Below, in pieces: positions 30,980 to 39,581 of a stretch of 64,000 nt of DNA (position 1 is its first letter; every line of letters starts with the position of its first letter). This stretch comes from Lederbergia galactosidilytica (lineage in GTDB: Bacteria > Bacillota > Bacilli > Bacillales > Bacillaceae_C): contig NZ_JAGGKH010000017.1 of assembly GCF_017873565.1 (NCBI RefSeq), positions 1 to 64,000 of the forward strand, read 5' to 3'. A program made the position numbers and the translations under genes. Below the pieces are notes generated by a model, which was not told the origin of the DNA, ran no database searches, and saw nothing but the letters and a program-made list of their open reading frames with translations.

Positions 30980-31150
30980 GGTGTAGAAGGGATTCCCTTT
31001 GCCTCTTGGACTAAAAAAGCTTGAATGCTTGTTTCCGTTCACCATCTTCTGTATACTTTCTACGAAAGAGAATAGGAAACTTTATTTTTGGAAAAATAAC
31101 CTAAAGTCTATATAGAATTATGAGAACCCTATTGAGAGGTGTATGGAAGA

Positions 31151-31606
31151 ATGGATGATTTCAAAGTTGAGACCGTTTATGAAGAACGGACATATGAACG
31201 CTATCGTTTCAGTTTTTCTATAGATGGAAAGGAATATAAAGGGAATTTCCATGAAGGAGAAATTCAATGGCTTCATCCTCATCCGAAGCAGGACCTGAAG
31301 GAAGATCAGTTACAATGGATTGAGTCAGAAGTGCGAAGCCTATTAACAGAGAACGATGTGATGGATGCGGATGAAGATTTAGATAATCTTGAAGTTGAAC
31401 CGATGTTTCCAGACCAAGTTCATCAGGTCCATCAATTTAAGTTAGATATTGAAGGGGAACAATTTAAAGGGATGATACGTAATGGAAAGTTGGAATGGTT
31501 TCACCCTAAACCAAGGCGAAAATTGGCGAATGACAAAGTGGAAAAGGTAGAAAAACAAATCCATGAAAAAGTAAAAAAGCATATAGACGAAGAAGACGAA
31601 ATATAG
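31151..31606 (+). CDS. Tandem-duplicated small-domain protein (YheE-like)
   Basis: A 151-residue acidic, charged protein made of two copies of one domain: YRFSFSIDGKEYKGNFHEGE with WLHPHPK, and HQFKLDIEGEQFKGMIRNGK with WFHPKPR, each followed by a charged helix. Bacillus has single-copy proteins with a similar pattern (YheE type, DUF5342), so this may be a duplication of that family; the match is by eye only. ATG 31151 is chosen over GTG 31139 on spacing to GAGAGGTG. No signal peptide or membrane segment. Function unknown. Confidence 0.6.
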   Translation: MDDFKVETVYEERTYERYRFSFSIDGKEYKGNFHEGEIQWLHPHPKQDLKEDQLQWIESEVRSLLTENDVMDADEDLDNLEVEPMFPDQVHQVHQFKLDIEGEQFKGMIRNGKLEWFHPKPRRKLANDKVEKVEKQIHEKVKKHIDEEDEI

Positions 31607-31620
31607 AAAAACAAACATCA

Positions 31621-31667
31621 TGAGCATTAAAATGGGCCGCATTCTTGCGGCTCTTTTTATATGCTCA
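31621..31667. terminator. Terminator with nested inverted repeats
   Basis: GCCGCA (31636-31641) pairs with TGCGGC (31646-31651), followed by TCTTTTT. An outer repeat TGAGCAT (31621-31627) with ATGCTCA (31661-31667) encloses it. Confidence 0.75.
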
Positions 31668-31726
31668 AGAATTGAAACCTTTTCTAGCTATAAATCGTAA
31701 GCTCTTTTACAGGGGGGGGAGACGAG

Positions 31727-32593
31727 ATGAGGAAAATTATTGGTATTATCATAATTATTTTTAGTTTTCTTATTGCGATTGGCTGTTTAGCAGACATTAA
31801 GAATTCACCGATTGCTTCAATCGTTGGTTTAATTGTCATTTGTTTACCACTTTATTTTATTGGTCATCTGGTCCGTACATCTAAAGAGGAATTGAAACGC
31901 AATGGGGTGCGTTGGCTCACGATCTTTGTCTTTTGCTTAATTATTCTCCCACTTATTTTCTATACGTATGAACACTATGAGATTCTAAAATGGCAAGCAA
32001 TTGATGATGGAAAGTATATATTTTATGAACCAAGTTCCAATGAAATAGGTAGTTTATCGTTATTATTTTTGATGGCATTGCTTCTTTTAGTACCGATTCG
32101 CCTTTTTAGCCCTGAGCTAAAGAGAAAGCGATTAATGAGTCTAATAATTGTTGTGACGCTTCTTCTTTATGGTGGATTTCGCTATTATACATGGCTTGAT
32201 TATCGGGGGGTACACGAAGAGTTAGGATTAATTTCCCAAAATTGGGCGGGAAAGCAAACTGTTCAGTCTTTTGATCAAATCAAAGAAATATACATAAAGC
32301 CGAATGTATATCATGGCAGTCTTGGTGATCCAACAGATGAAACTGTGTTTACGTGGAAGATGGTTTTTATGAATAAAAATGGGGAGAACACCACTTATTC
32401 GTTTCGGAGTCTATCTAAAGATACTTTGGAGAGGGCAAACCGACTGAAAGCCATTGCTAATGAAGAGCATACACCCTTCATTGTCCAAAAAATGAGCAAT
32501 AAGGAACGCGAATGGTTTGACCTTGAATTGGAATTAAAAGAATTGGAGAAAGAACCATTTTATGATTTCTTTTTGAATGGAAGAGCTGAATAA
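31727..32593 (+). CDS. Hypothetical membrane protein
   Basis: A 288-residue protein, not recognised. It has five hydrophobic segments in the first 155 residues (about 4-21, 28-48, 62-80, 110-128 and 139-156) and then a soluble C-terminal domain of about 130 residues with a PH-like pattern of beta strands (KEIYIKPNVYHG, FTWKMVFMNKNGENTTYSF) ending in an acidic helix. ATG 31727 follows a G-rich site GGGGGGGAGACGAG. It is followed 30 bases later by another small gene of unknown role. Confidence 0.7.
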   Translation: MRKIIGIIIIIFSFLIAIGCLADIKNSPIASIVGLIVICLPLYFIGHLVRTSKEELKRNGVRWLTIFVFCLIILPLIFYTYEHYEILKWQAIDDGKYIFYEPSSNEIGSLSLLFLMALLLLVPIRLFSPELKRKRLMSLIIVVTLLLYGGFRYYTWLDYRGVHEELGLISQNWAGKQTVQSFDQIKEIYIKPNVYHGSLGDPTDETVFTWKMVFMNKNGENTTYSFRSLSKDTLERANRLKAIANEEHTPFIVQKMSNKEREWFDLELELKELEKEPFYDFFLNGRAE

Positions 32594-32623
32594 ATTTTTG
32601 ATGACTTGTAAGGGGGAGAGAGC

Positions 32624-32986
32624 ATGATCATTGAGTTAACTAGAAATAGTGTAGCGATGGGAGATGATGTATATGCACCACATGATCAAAAGATCATAAT
32701 CCCCTCCTATAAACAGCTAGACCATTTATGGAACAAAATGAAAGAAATCCGGTATTTACCATCCATTTATGGGGGAGAAGCAACTAGGATCTTATATCGA
32801 ACGGACAATGATTTACCGCTAGCTGTAGTGGCTCAACAATGGGAAAAAGCAAAGTTTTTTGTTCAATCGCAACAAACGTTAGCTCAATGTTTTGAGGAAG
32901 TAAATCGAATCACTTTACATTTTGTCTATAGAGCCCAAGAAAATCCAGATACTGTCTATCGAAATTTATTAGAGCATTTTTGGTAA
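32624..32986 (+). CDS. Conserved hypothetical protein (120 residues)
   Basis: A 120-residue soluble protein beginning MIIELTRNSVAMGDD, a start shared by a family of small Bacillota proteins of unknown function. The centre has YLPSIYGGEATRILYR and VVAQQWEKAKFF. No catalytic motif, signal peptide or membrane segment. ATG 32624 follows GGGGGAGAG. It follows the membrane protein by 30 bases and may be co-transcribed. It could be an immunity-like or regulatory protein, but nothing in the sequence proves that. Confidence 0.7.
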   Translation: MIIELTRNSVAMGDDVYAPHDQKIIIPSYKQLDHLWNKMKEIRYLPSIYGGEATRILYRTDNDLPLAVVAQQWEKAKFFVQSQQTLAQCFEEVNRITLHFVYRAQENPDTVYRNLLEHFW

Positions 32987-33330
32987 TGGAAGTGATCTTT
33001 CTTTTGGATAATGCCAATGGAATAATCTCCTTGTCCGCGGGTGTTAATAAGCCTAATGACAAGGCGATATGAATAAAGCTTTTGATCGTTTTTAGGCTTG
33101 TACTGATGTGAATCCCACGTGAAAGATTCATTTATTTTTGCGCTTTTTGTTGTTGGAAACTGAGTGGACAACCCCTATTTTCCTTATAATTTTGCACAAG
33201 TTTTTGAATAGAGGAATTTGCTTTTATGAATGCCAGTTTGGCCATAAGTCGACAAATCGCTTTGCTGGGGAACTTTACTTTGATGTTACCCATTTTCCTA
33301 GCTTCTTCATAACTTGTAAAAGTTTAATAT

Positions 33331-33368
33331 ACTCTTCCAGCTGACCAGATTTGGTCAGCTGGAAGAGT
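33331..33368. repeat. Perfect 16-base inverted repeat
   Basis: ACTCTTCCAGCTGACC (33331-33346) and GGTCAGCTGGAAGAGT (33353-33368) are perfect complements around AGATTT. A degraded copy, CTGACTAGATTTGGTCAACTT, appears at about 33779-33800. It may act as a terminator or mark one edge of an insertion. The stretch 32987-33330 before it has no convincing gene. Confidence 0.7.
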
Positions 33369-33374
33369 GTAGAC

Positions 33375-33411
33375 AAAAGGGTTGGAAAGCAAAATGATTT
33401 CCAACCCTTTT
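33375..33411. terminator. Hairpin AAAAGGGTTGGAAA / TTTCCAACCCTTTT
   Basis: The 14-base arms (33375-33388 and 33398-33411) are perfectly complementary. With an A run on one side and a T run on the other, it can terminate transcription on both strands. Confidence 0.7.
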
Positions 33412-33572
33412 GCTATTAATACAGAATAATTCTATGAAAAAGAGCCATAAATGCTCTCCCTATGTTTTCTATTACGCCATGGTTGCCGTGATCCATGTCC
33501 AGCTGTTCGCGTTCATTACATTTGATTTTTCGTCACCATATCCATCACCTCATTCAGTTAATAGGAAACACC

Positions 33573-33699
33573 GTTGATTGGAGCGGAGAGCGGCGACTCC
33601 AGCGGGAACAGCGCGAGCTGAAGACCCTGGACTGAGCGCAGCGAGGGAAGCGGCTGAAGCCGTGCCCGCGGAAGGCGTCCGCTCGCAGCGGAAATCAAC
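33573..33699. repeat. Bacillus GATTGGAGCGG-type intergenic repeat
   Basis: A 127-base G+C-rich block begins GTTGATTGGAGCGGAGAGCG and ends CAGCGGAAATCAAC, so GTTGATT and AATCAAC are terminal inverted repeats. Interior blocks such as GACTCCAGCGGGAACAGCG and CCCGCGGAAGGCGTCCGCT are characteristic of a dispersed non-coding repeat seen between genes in many Bacillaceae. Its function is not established. Confidence 0.75.
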
Positions 33700-33733
33700 C
33701 TTTCTAGCTTTTTCTCTATTTTAAAAGAAAAAA

Positions 33734-33775
33734 GACTGTAGGCAAACACCAAATTCATGGTGTTTGTCTACAGTC
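33734..33775. repeat. Near-perfect 18-base inverted repeat
   Basis: GACTGTAGGCAAACACCA (33734-33751) pairs with TGGTGTTTGTCTACAGTC (33758-33775) with one G-T pair. It lies just after the GATTGGAGCGG element and could serve as a terminator for either strand. Confidence 0.7.
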
Positions 33776-33850
33776 TGAGCTGACTAGATTTGGTCAACTT
33801 TTCTGTTATCATTTTCCCGAAGAACCATACAGACAAAATAAACTCAACTT

Positions 33851-34099
33851 CTAGGGCATACCGACTATAGTTGTTTCTTCAAGTTGTAAAGAAAGGATAA
33901 TGTCAGAAACCGATTTTTTTAAATCTTTCCCGATGCGCATACCAATTTGATAATATCGTTTGTAGGTATATGTCCCTATTTCTTTAACTATCACTATATG
34001 GCGAAATAAATGAGGATGAATGTCCATAGCAAAAAATAAACCAAATGCAACGACATAACGTTGTTGTAATGAAGTTAGTTCAACTAAAGAGAATTTTCT
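33851..34099 (-). pseudogene. Unrecognised 83-codon open frame lacking a start
   Basis: On the minus strand a frame with protein-like composition runs from just after a stop at 34100-34102 to the stop at 33851-33853. It reads ...LQQRYVVAFGLFFAMDIHPH... and ends ...LEETTIVGMP. The only ATG (complement of 34025-34027) is internal and has no ribosome site. It looks like the C-terminal remnant of a larger gene. No family is recognised. Confidence 0.4.
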
Positions 34100-34191
34100 T
34101 TAAAAACAAGGAAAATCTAAACTTAAAAATTGACTCTATTTGCGCTTCGAGGTAGTATTTTTAGGAAGTTAATCATGAGGGAGAAAGAACG

Positions 34192-35361
34192 ATGAAAAAG
34201 AGAAAATTTACATTACCACTTTTGTTAATAAATTTATTTATTGCTTTTTTGGGAATTGGACTAGTAATCCCTGTAATGCCAACACTTATGAATGAACTTG
34301 GGATTTCTGGGTCTGTTGTCGGATATATGGTAGCCGCTTTTGCCATTTCACAGCTGATAATGTCTCCGTTTGCAGGACGATGGGTGGATCAATTCGGTCG
34401 GAAGAAAATGATCGTGATCGGATTACTATTTTTTAGTATTTCTGAATTATTATTCGGACTTGGACAGGACCTGTTGTTATTATTCACTTCGCGAATTTTA
34501 GGTGGAGTTAGTGCCGCTTTTATTATGCCTGCTGTAACAGCATTTATAGCGGATATTACGACACTAGAAACTAGATCAAAGGCGCTCGGTTATATGTCTG
34601 CGGCTATTTCTACCGGCTTTATTGTCGGACCAGGGATTGGTGGTTTTCTTGCCGAAATTGGTACTCGAGTTCCATTCTTTTCGGCCGCTGTACTCGCATT
34701 TATAGCTGCAGTTTTTTCCGTATTAATGCTTAGGGAACCTGTGCGTAATCAAACTGAATTAAAGCAGGAATACAAGCCAGGGTTTAAACGTGTTTTTGCC
34801 CCAATCTATTTTATCCCTTTTATGATCATTATGATTTTTTCTTTTGGTTTAGCTTCGTTTGAATCGATTTTTAGTTTATTTGTCGATCATAAATTTAGCT
34901 TTACTCCTAAAGATATAGCCATCGTCATTACAGGAGGAGCGATCTTAGGGGCAGTAGCCCAAGTGATCTTATTTGATCGCCTAACGAAATATATTGGAGA
35001 AATACGTCTCATTTTGTTTAGTTTAATTTTTTCCGCTTTCCTAGTTTTTATGATCACAGTGGTGGAAACATATATGAGCATTTTGTTCGTCACCATTATT
35101 CTCTTCGTTGGTTTTGATTTAATGCGTCCAGCTGTTACCTCTTATCTATCAAAAGTTGCTGGTGAAGAACAAGGATTTGCCGGGGGAATGAATTCAATGT
35201 TTACAAGTATTGGCAATATTTTTGGACCAATTATCGGTGGTATGCTCTTTGATATTAATTTAGATTATCCTTTCTACTTTTCAACGATCATTTTAGTAAT
35301 CGGTGTGGCTTTAGCATTGGCTTGGAAAAAACCAGCTAGCATTAACGAACCACAGTTTTAA
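34192..35361 (+). CDS. MFS multidrug efflux transporter (NorA/Bmr-like)
   Basis: A 389-residue major facilitator with 12 predicted membrane helices. Motif A is GRWVDQFGRKKM near residue 62; the antiporter motif C region is GFIVGPGIGGFLAE near residue 144. This pattern fits 12-helix proton-driven drug exporters such as NorA, Bmr and Blt. ATG 34192 follows GAGGGAGAAAG. It stands alone, without a local MerR or TetR regulator, so the substrate cannot be deduced. Confidence 0.85.
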   Translation: MKKRKFTLPLLLINLFIAFLGIGLVIPVMPTLMNELGISGSVVGYMVAAFAISQLIMSPFAGRWVDQFGRKKMIVIGLLFFSISELLFGLGQDLLLLFTSRILGGVSAAFIMPAVTAFIADITTLETRSKALGYMSAAISTGFIVGPGIGGFLAEIGTRVPFFSAAVLAFIAAVFSVLMLREPVRNQTELKQEYKPGFKRVFAPIYFIPFMIIMIFSFGLASFESIFSLFVDHKFSFTPKDIAIVITGGAILGAVAQVILFDRLTKYIGEIRLILFSLIFSAFLVFMITVVETYMSILFVTIILFVGFDLMRPAVTSYLSKVAGEEQGFAGGMNSMFTSIGNIFGPIIGGMLFDINLDYPFYFSTIILVIGVALALAWKKPASINEPQF

Positions 35362-35439
35362 ATTATATGAGTGATTTTCTTTTATATGGGCAAGCTATAC
35401 CTCCCGACAATTTTTTAATAAAAAGGGAGGGTAATTAAT

Positions 35440-35679
35440 TTGGCAAAAATTGCTGTAGAAACGCCATTAGAAGATGTGAAGCAAGCTTTGGAAGAAAAAG
35501 GACATGATGTCTTTATGTTTACAAATGAGGAAGAGGCAAAAGGTGCTAACCTTGCCGTTGTTCGAACTCTAAATGAGATTGATGCAGATGCAGAACAATT
35601 TGATTTTCCGTTCGTAAGTATGGAAGGTGCGTCTGTTGATGAAATTGTTGCAGATGTTGAACAAAGATTAACCCGCTAA
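35440..35679 (+). CDS. YkuS-like small protein (UPF0180)
   Basis: A 79-residue protein of the YkuS type, from TTG 35440 behind AAGGGAGGG. The N-terminal AKIAVETPLEDVKQALEEKG and the alternating alpha/beta pattern match that family; the central part differs and is acid-rich. There are no cysteines or membrane segments. Function unknown in the family. It is followed by a strong hairpin shared with the convergent oxidoreductase gene. Confidence 0.65.
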   Translation: MAKIAVETPLEDVKQALEEKGHDVFMFTNEEEAKGANLAVVRTLNEIDADAEQFDFPFVSMEGASVDEIVADVEQRLTR

Positions 35680-35688
35680 GTAGATGAA

Positions 35689-35712
35689 TCCGACCTCTTT
35701 TTAGAGGTCGGA
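35689..35712. terminator. Bidirectional terminator hairpin
   Basis: TCCGACCTCT (35689-35698) pairs with AGAGGTCGGA (35703-35712). It sits between two convergent genes and can serve both. Confidence 0.75.
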
Positions 35713-35720
35713 TCTATTCA

Positions 35721-37211
35721 TTAGAGATCTTGCGGATTTACTGAATCTAAGTCTTTTAGTGCTGGACCAGCTACAACCTTGCCTGTGGGACTGAAGATGG
35801 AGCCATGACAAGGACAATCCCATGTTTGATCACCATCGTTCCAGTGTACTCCACATCCCAAATGGGTACAAGTAAGGTCTAAATAATGGATATCTCCCTT
35901 TTGATCCTTAAATAGACCGATTTGTTGGTCACCAATTTCAATCGTTGTGGCCTGATTATTTTTTAAATGTACTGCTTTGGATTGTAAAGAGGAAGCTTGT
36001 TTCTGCCTTTCCTTATCAGCCTTTTTTTGCACTCGGTTTGGCGCAAAGACATCTTCGTAACGATTTTCCTGTTTCGTAATTAAGTCACAAATTAAATTTG
36101 CCCCAACTGCTGCATTCGTCAATCCCCATTTATTTAATCCTGTAATCGTGTAAATATTTTCTTCCTCTGAAGTGAGAACTCCTATTAAAGGAATGCGATC
36201 CTCAGTAACCAAATCATGTTCTGACCAATAAGCGCAGACTTCTGAAGCATTAAATTTTTGTGCTGCAAACTCGGCTAATTGTTGATAGCGATCAAAAGTC
36301 GAGTGTTGATCCCCGGTTTTATGTGTTTCCCCACCAATTAGTAGATACTCTTCATTACTTTCTTTCGTATGGCGAATGCTTCGAACTGCAGGATCTACAC
36401 TAATATACATACCACCTGGAAATTCTTGAGGATAACGTAATGCTAGTAAATGTGATGTAACAGGCTGTAAATGATCTGCATAAAAGGAATCAGGATCATA
36501 GGTGGGAAATAAAGTCGCAAATACAGTATGTTTACATGTCACTGTATAGCCTGAGTTCGTAGTTAATTGGATACAATCTCCCTCTTTTTTTAGCTCTGTT
36601 ACCACGGTGTTTTGATAAATTCTGCCACCTAATTGTTTGATTTCCTTTAACATTGCTAGTGAAAATTTAACTGGATGGAATTGGGCTTGATCTTTCATGA
36701 CCAAGGCGGAGTCTATATCCCAATCAAAGGGACAATCTTTCTTTAGCTCGCCGTTAATAGAGAGCTTTATATAAGCCTCCGCTTCTTTTTCTAATTGGTT
36801 TGATTCATCCTTCGTTTGTGCATAGACATAGGCATCCATTTTTTCGAAATCACAATCTATATCATATTTCTTGACTAAACTTTCAATAAAATGAAGTCCC
36901 TCCTTATTGGCTTGATAATAGAGCTTTGCTAATTCGATTCCATACTTATTTAATAAATCTCCATAAATAAGGTGATGCTGTGCCGTTAATTTTGCGGAAG
37001 TTCCTCCTGTTGTTCCACTGACGAGATCACGAGCTTCTAATAAAATTACAGATAACCCCGCTTTTGCCGCTAAAAAGGCAGTTAGAATACCTGAGATCCC
37101 ACCTCCAACAATGGTTACATCTGTTTCACGACTCTCAGATAAGGTAGGATAGGATGGAACCTCAACAGTAGATGTCCAGAAAGAGTGACTCTGTTTTGTC
37201 GAAAAATCCAT
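35721..37211 (-). CDS. FAD-dependent oxidoreductase with C-terminal Rieske domain (YhfW-like)
   Basis: A 496-residue two-domain redox protein. The N-terminal DAO-type FAD domain has VTIVGGGISGILTAFLAAKAG near residue 33 (core GGGISGILTA). The C-terminal Rieske domain binds a [2Fe-2S] cluster through C448 and H450 (CTHLGC) and C466 and H469 (CPCHGS); C453 and C468 are placed for the stabilising disulfide. B. subtilis YhfW has this layout. The frame is open from 37244, but AAGGAGGCG lies eight bases before ATG 37211, which is used. The substrate is unknown; no signal peptide is present. Confidence 0.88.
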   Translation of the reverse strand: MDFSTKQSHSFWTSTVEVPSYPTLSESRETDVTIVGGGISGILTAFLAAKAGLSVILLEARDLVSGTTGGTSAKLTAQHHLIYGDLLNKYGIELAKLYYQANKEGLHFIESLVKKYDIDCDFEKMDAYVYAQTKDESNQLEKEAEAYIKLSINGELKKDCPFDWDIDSALVMKDQAQFHPVKFSLAMLKEIKQLGGRIYQNTVVTELKKEGDCIQLTTNSGYTVTCKHTVFATLFPTYDPDSFYADHLQPVTSHLLALRYPQEFPGGMYISVDPAVRSIRHTKESNEEYLLIGGETHKTGDQHSTFDRYQQLAEFAAQKFNASEVCAYWSEHDLVTEDRIPLIGVLTSEEENIYTITGLNKWGLTNAAVGANLICDLITKQENRYEDVFAPNRVQKKADKERQKQASSLQSKAVHLKNNQATTIEIGDQQIGLFKDQKGDIHYLDLTCTHLGCGVHWNDGDQTWDCPCHGSIFSPTGKVVAGPALKDLDSVNPQDL

Positions 37212-37331
37212 CAGAACACGCCTCCTTAAAAAGTTTACTGTCATTTCTATTACCTTAATAAAAAGTAAATAAACTAGAAAAATACAATTGTTTATCTACC
37301 CAAGCAATAACTCATTTTTTTAGAGGTGTAA

Positions 37332-37343
37332 AAAGTATACTTT
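37332..37343. promoter_or_regulatory. AAAGTATACTTT palindrome (distal operator candidate)
   Basis: A perfect 12-base palindrome, identical to the one at 44637-44648 ahead of the AraR-like regulator. It lies about 290 bases upstream of the transporter operon and 120 bases upstream of the divergent Rieske gene, so it could support DNA looping or control the divergent gene. Confidence 0.55.
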
Positions 37344-37478
37344 AACAGGGGGAGAAAAAAAGAAATATTGAGAAACAGTGAAACAGATGCAGGGGAAATA
37401 ATTTTTTAATTACGATAACATCAATGCATATAGAGATATCTTTAAGGGAGTTTAATAAAAAAGTATTGCAATAGGGAA

Positions 37479-37508
37479 TTGAGTATAGTATTTTTAAAAG
37501 TATACTAA
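37479..37508 (+). promoter_or_regulatory. Promoter and operator candidate of the rhamnoside transporter operon
   Basis: TTGAGT (37479-37484), 16 bases, TATACT (37501-37506) forms a plausible sigma-A promoter, and the palindrome AGTATACT (37499-37506, in AAAGTATACTAA) covers its -10 box. A repressor bound there would block transcription. A further palindrome, TTGTATACAA, lies at 37550-37559, closer to the gene. Confidence 0.5.
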
Positions 37509-37549
37509 ATAAAAGCGGAAATCAATAATCAAATCGTATATTGTTTATT

Positions 37550-37559
37550 TTGTATACAA
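37550..37559. promoter_or_regulatory. TTGTATACAA palindrome
   Basis: A perfect 10-base palindrome with the same GTATAC core as the other sites of this locus. Its flanks (TTTTGTATACAATTT) resemble the layout of AraR operators of B. subtilis. Confidence 0.4.
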
Positions 37560-37570
37560 TTTGGTTATTT

Positions 37571-37585
37571 GGTAATCGCTTACAA
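37571..37585. promoter_or_regulatory. Near-consensus cre site
   Basis: On the minus strand TTGTAAGCGATTACC matches the CcpA consensus at all but the last position. It lies 35 bases upstream of the first permease start and suggests catabolite repression. Confidence 0.5.
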
Positions 37586-37619
37586 ATGTGAGCGCTACAA
37601 GAAGGGAGAGTGGATAAAT

Positions 37620-38588
37620 TTGAAAGAAATTGAATCTGGCCAATTGATGGCAGAAAAACAGCAATATGTTTCACAAATTAATAACAGACCACCAATCGGA
37701 AAAAAGTTAAAAAAACATTGGCGTCTATATGTATTAATCGCACCTGCTATTATTTTTTTCGCTATCTTTAATTACTTTCCGATGTATGGAGTGATTATTT
37801 CATTTAAGGATTACGTCGCTACTAAGGGAATTTGGGGGAGTTCCTGGGTTGGATTTAAACATTTTGAACGCTTCTTTCATGCTTATAATTTTTGGGAGCT
37901 AATAAGAAATACATTTTTTATTAATATTTATCAATTGGCTATGTTTCCAGTGTCTATTATTGTCGCTTTATCTATCAATGAAGTTAGAAATAGCTTTTTT
38001 AAAAAGAGTGTTCAAACGATTACTTATGCTCCACATTTTATATCGGTTGTTGTAATGACAGGGATGATTGTCGCTTTCCTAAGCCCATCTACAGGAATTA
38101 TCAATAAGGGGATTAGCCTCTTAGGCTTTGAACCAATCGCTTTTTTAGCTGAACCAGGCTGGTTTAAAACAATCTTTGTACAATCTGGAGTATGGCAGGG
38201 ACTTGGTTGGAGCGCTATTATTTATTTGGCTGCATTAGCGGGGGTTAATCCGGAGCTTCATGAGGCGGCTAGAGTTGATGGAGCATCTAGATTTCAACGG
38301 ATTATACATATTAATATCCCTGCTATTATCCCCGTAATGGTTATTTTATTAATTTTAGATGTTGGCAATCTATTATCTGTTGGTTTTGAAAAAATTTATT
38401 TATTACAGAATCCATTAAATATGGAAGCCTCCGATGTCATTCAAACATACGTGTATCGTGCTGGTTTATTGGAAGGACAATATAGTTTTTCCGCAGCAGT
38501 GGGATTATTCAATTCCATTGTTACATTGATTCTATTAATTATTGTCAATTATATTGCACGAAGAACAACTAATAATAGTCTTTGGTAA
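37620..38588 (+). CDS. Oligosaccharide ABC permease (LplB type)
   Basis: A 322-residue CUT1 permease of the LplB/YtcP-partner group with six predicted helices. The N-terminal LYVLIAPAIIFFAIFNYFPMYG is typical (core IFFAIFNYFPMYG). The EAA loop has EAARVDGASRFQRI near residue 217. The frame extends upstream to 37569 over the cre site, but AAGGGAGAG (37602-37610) serves TTG 37620, which is chosen. It starts the operon permease-permease-binding protein-GH106. No ATPase is encoded; a housekeeping MsmX-like ATPase is expected. Confidence 0.88.
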   Translation: MKEIESGQLMAEKQQYVSQINNRPPIGKKLKKHWRLYVLIAPAIIFFAIFNYFPMYGVIISFKDYVATKGIWGSSWVGFKHFERFFHAYNFWELIRNTFFINIYQLAMFPVSIIVALSINEVRNSFFKKSVQTITYAPHFISVVVMTGMIVAFLSPSTGIINKGISLLGFEPIAFLAEPGWFKTIFVQSGVWQGLGWSAIIYLAALAGVNPELHEAARVDGASRFQRIIHINIPAIIPVMVILLILDVGNLLSVGFEKIYLLQNPLNMEASDVIQTYVYRAGLLEGQYSFSAAVGLFNSIVTLILLIIVNYIARRTTNNSLW

Positions 38589-38603
38589 GGAGGTGGGATA
38601 AAT

Positions 38604-39500
38604 ATGAAAAGAGAAAGCTACGCTGATAAAGTATTTATTGTTTTTAATAGTATATTCCTTTGTGCACTCGTGTTTATCGTGCTTTATCCATTGGTATATG
38701 TTGTAAGTGCTTCAATTAGTAACCCAGTACTCGTCAACACAGGGCAAATGTGGCTATGGCCGAAAGAAATTACATTTGAGGGCTATAAAAGAGTTTTTGA
38801 GAACTCGGATATTTGGATGGGATATAAAAATACAATTATTTATACCCTCTTAGGTGTGGCGATTCACTTATTTATTTTACTCCCCTGTGCTTATGCTGTC
38901 TCGAGAAGAGGATTAATGGGGAAAAAGGCAATCATGTGGTACTTCTTATTTACGATGTTTTTTAATGGAGGGTTAATTCCTACTTATTTGCTAGTGAAAG
39001 ATTTGGGAATGGTGAATACATTATGGGCAATGGTTTTACCTAATGCCCTTGGAGTTTGGTCCATCATTGTCGCTAGAACCTTTTTCCAACAAAATGTTCC
39101 GAATGAATTGGTCGAGGCTGCTGAAATTGATGGAGCAAATGATTTTTATATCTTTTTTAAAATTGTAATCCCAATTTCTGCACCTATCATTGCTGTTATG
39201 GGGCTTTTCCATGGAGTAGGGCTCTGGAACCAATATTTTAATGGATTAATATATTTAAATGATCATAGTAAATATCCTTTACAGTTGATACTGCGAGAGA
39301 TCCTTATTCTTAATCAGATGGATACCGATATGCTGATGGACTCAGCGCAAAATCTCGAATCCTTGGCAGAACAAGCAAGAATTGCAGATATTATTAAATA
39401 CGCAGTTATGATTGTATCGGCACTACCATTATTAATCATATATCCATTTCTACAAAAATATTTTGTGAAAGGGGTTTTGATCGGTTCTATTAAAGAGTGA
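38604..39500 (+). CDS. Oligosaccharide ABC permease (YtcP/LplC type)
   Basis: A 298-residue second permease with six predicted helices. Its EAA loop core is EAAEIDGANDFYIF near residue 172 and the C-terminus is FVKGVLIGSIKE, typical of the LplC/YtcP group used for complex oligosaccharides. ATG 38604 follows AAGGAGGTGGG. It pairs with the permease 15 bases upstream and probably serves both binding proteins of this locus. Confidence 0.9.
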   Translation: MKRESYADKVFIVFNSIFLCALVFIVLYPLVYVVSASISNPVLVNTGQMWLWPKEITFEGYKRVFENSDIWMGYKNTIIYTLLGVAIHLFILLPCAYAVSRRGLMGKKAIMWYFLFTMFFNGGLIPTYLLVKDLGMVNTLWAMVLPNALGVWSIIVARTFFQQNVPNELVEAAEIDGANDFYIFFKIVIPISAPIIAVMGLFHGVGLWNQYFNGLIYLNDHSKYPLQLILREILILNQMDTDMLMDSAQNLESLAEQARIADIIKYAVMIVSALPLLIIYPFLQKYFVKGVLIGSIKE

Positions 39501-39544
39501 ATTCCAAAGAAGACGATAAGAGTCTTCCATAATTAACAAAATTA

Positions 39545-39559
39545 TAGAAAACGCATTCA
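39545..39559. promoter_or_regulatory. cre-like site before the binding-protein gene
   Basis: TAGAAAACGCATTCA matches the cre consensus with one mismatch at the second position. It lies in an 81-base space that also holds the hairpin GAAGAC/GTCTTC (39509-39527). Confidence 0.35.
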
Positions 39560-39581
39560 TAACAATTTTAAAGGGAGGAAA

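Noticed and set aside
32910-33171. Two overlapping minus-strand frames after the 120-residue gene
   Set aside because: They lack ribosome sites, one runs into the end of the upstream gene in antisense, and neither shows a recognisable domain. A decayed gene cannot be fully excluded.
33138-33344. A 68-codon plus-strand frame before the repeat block
   Set aside because: No ribosome site, and it runs into the perfect inverted repeat at 33331; the translation has no family features.
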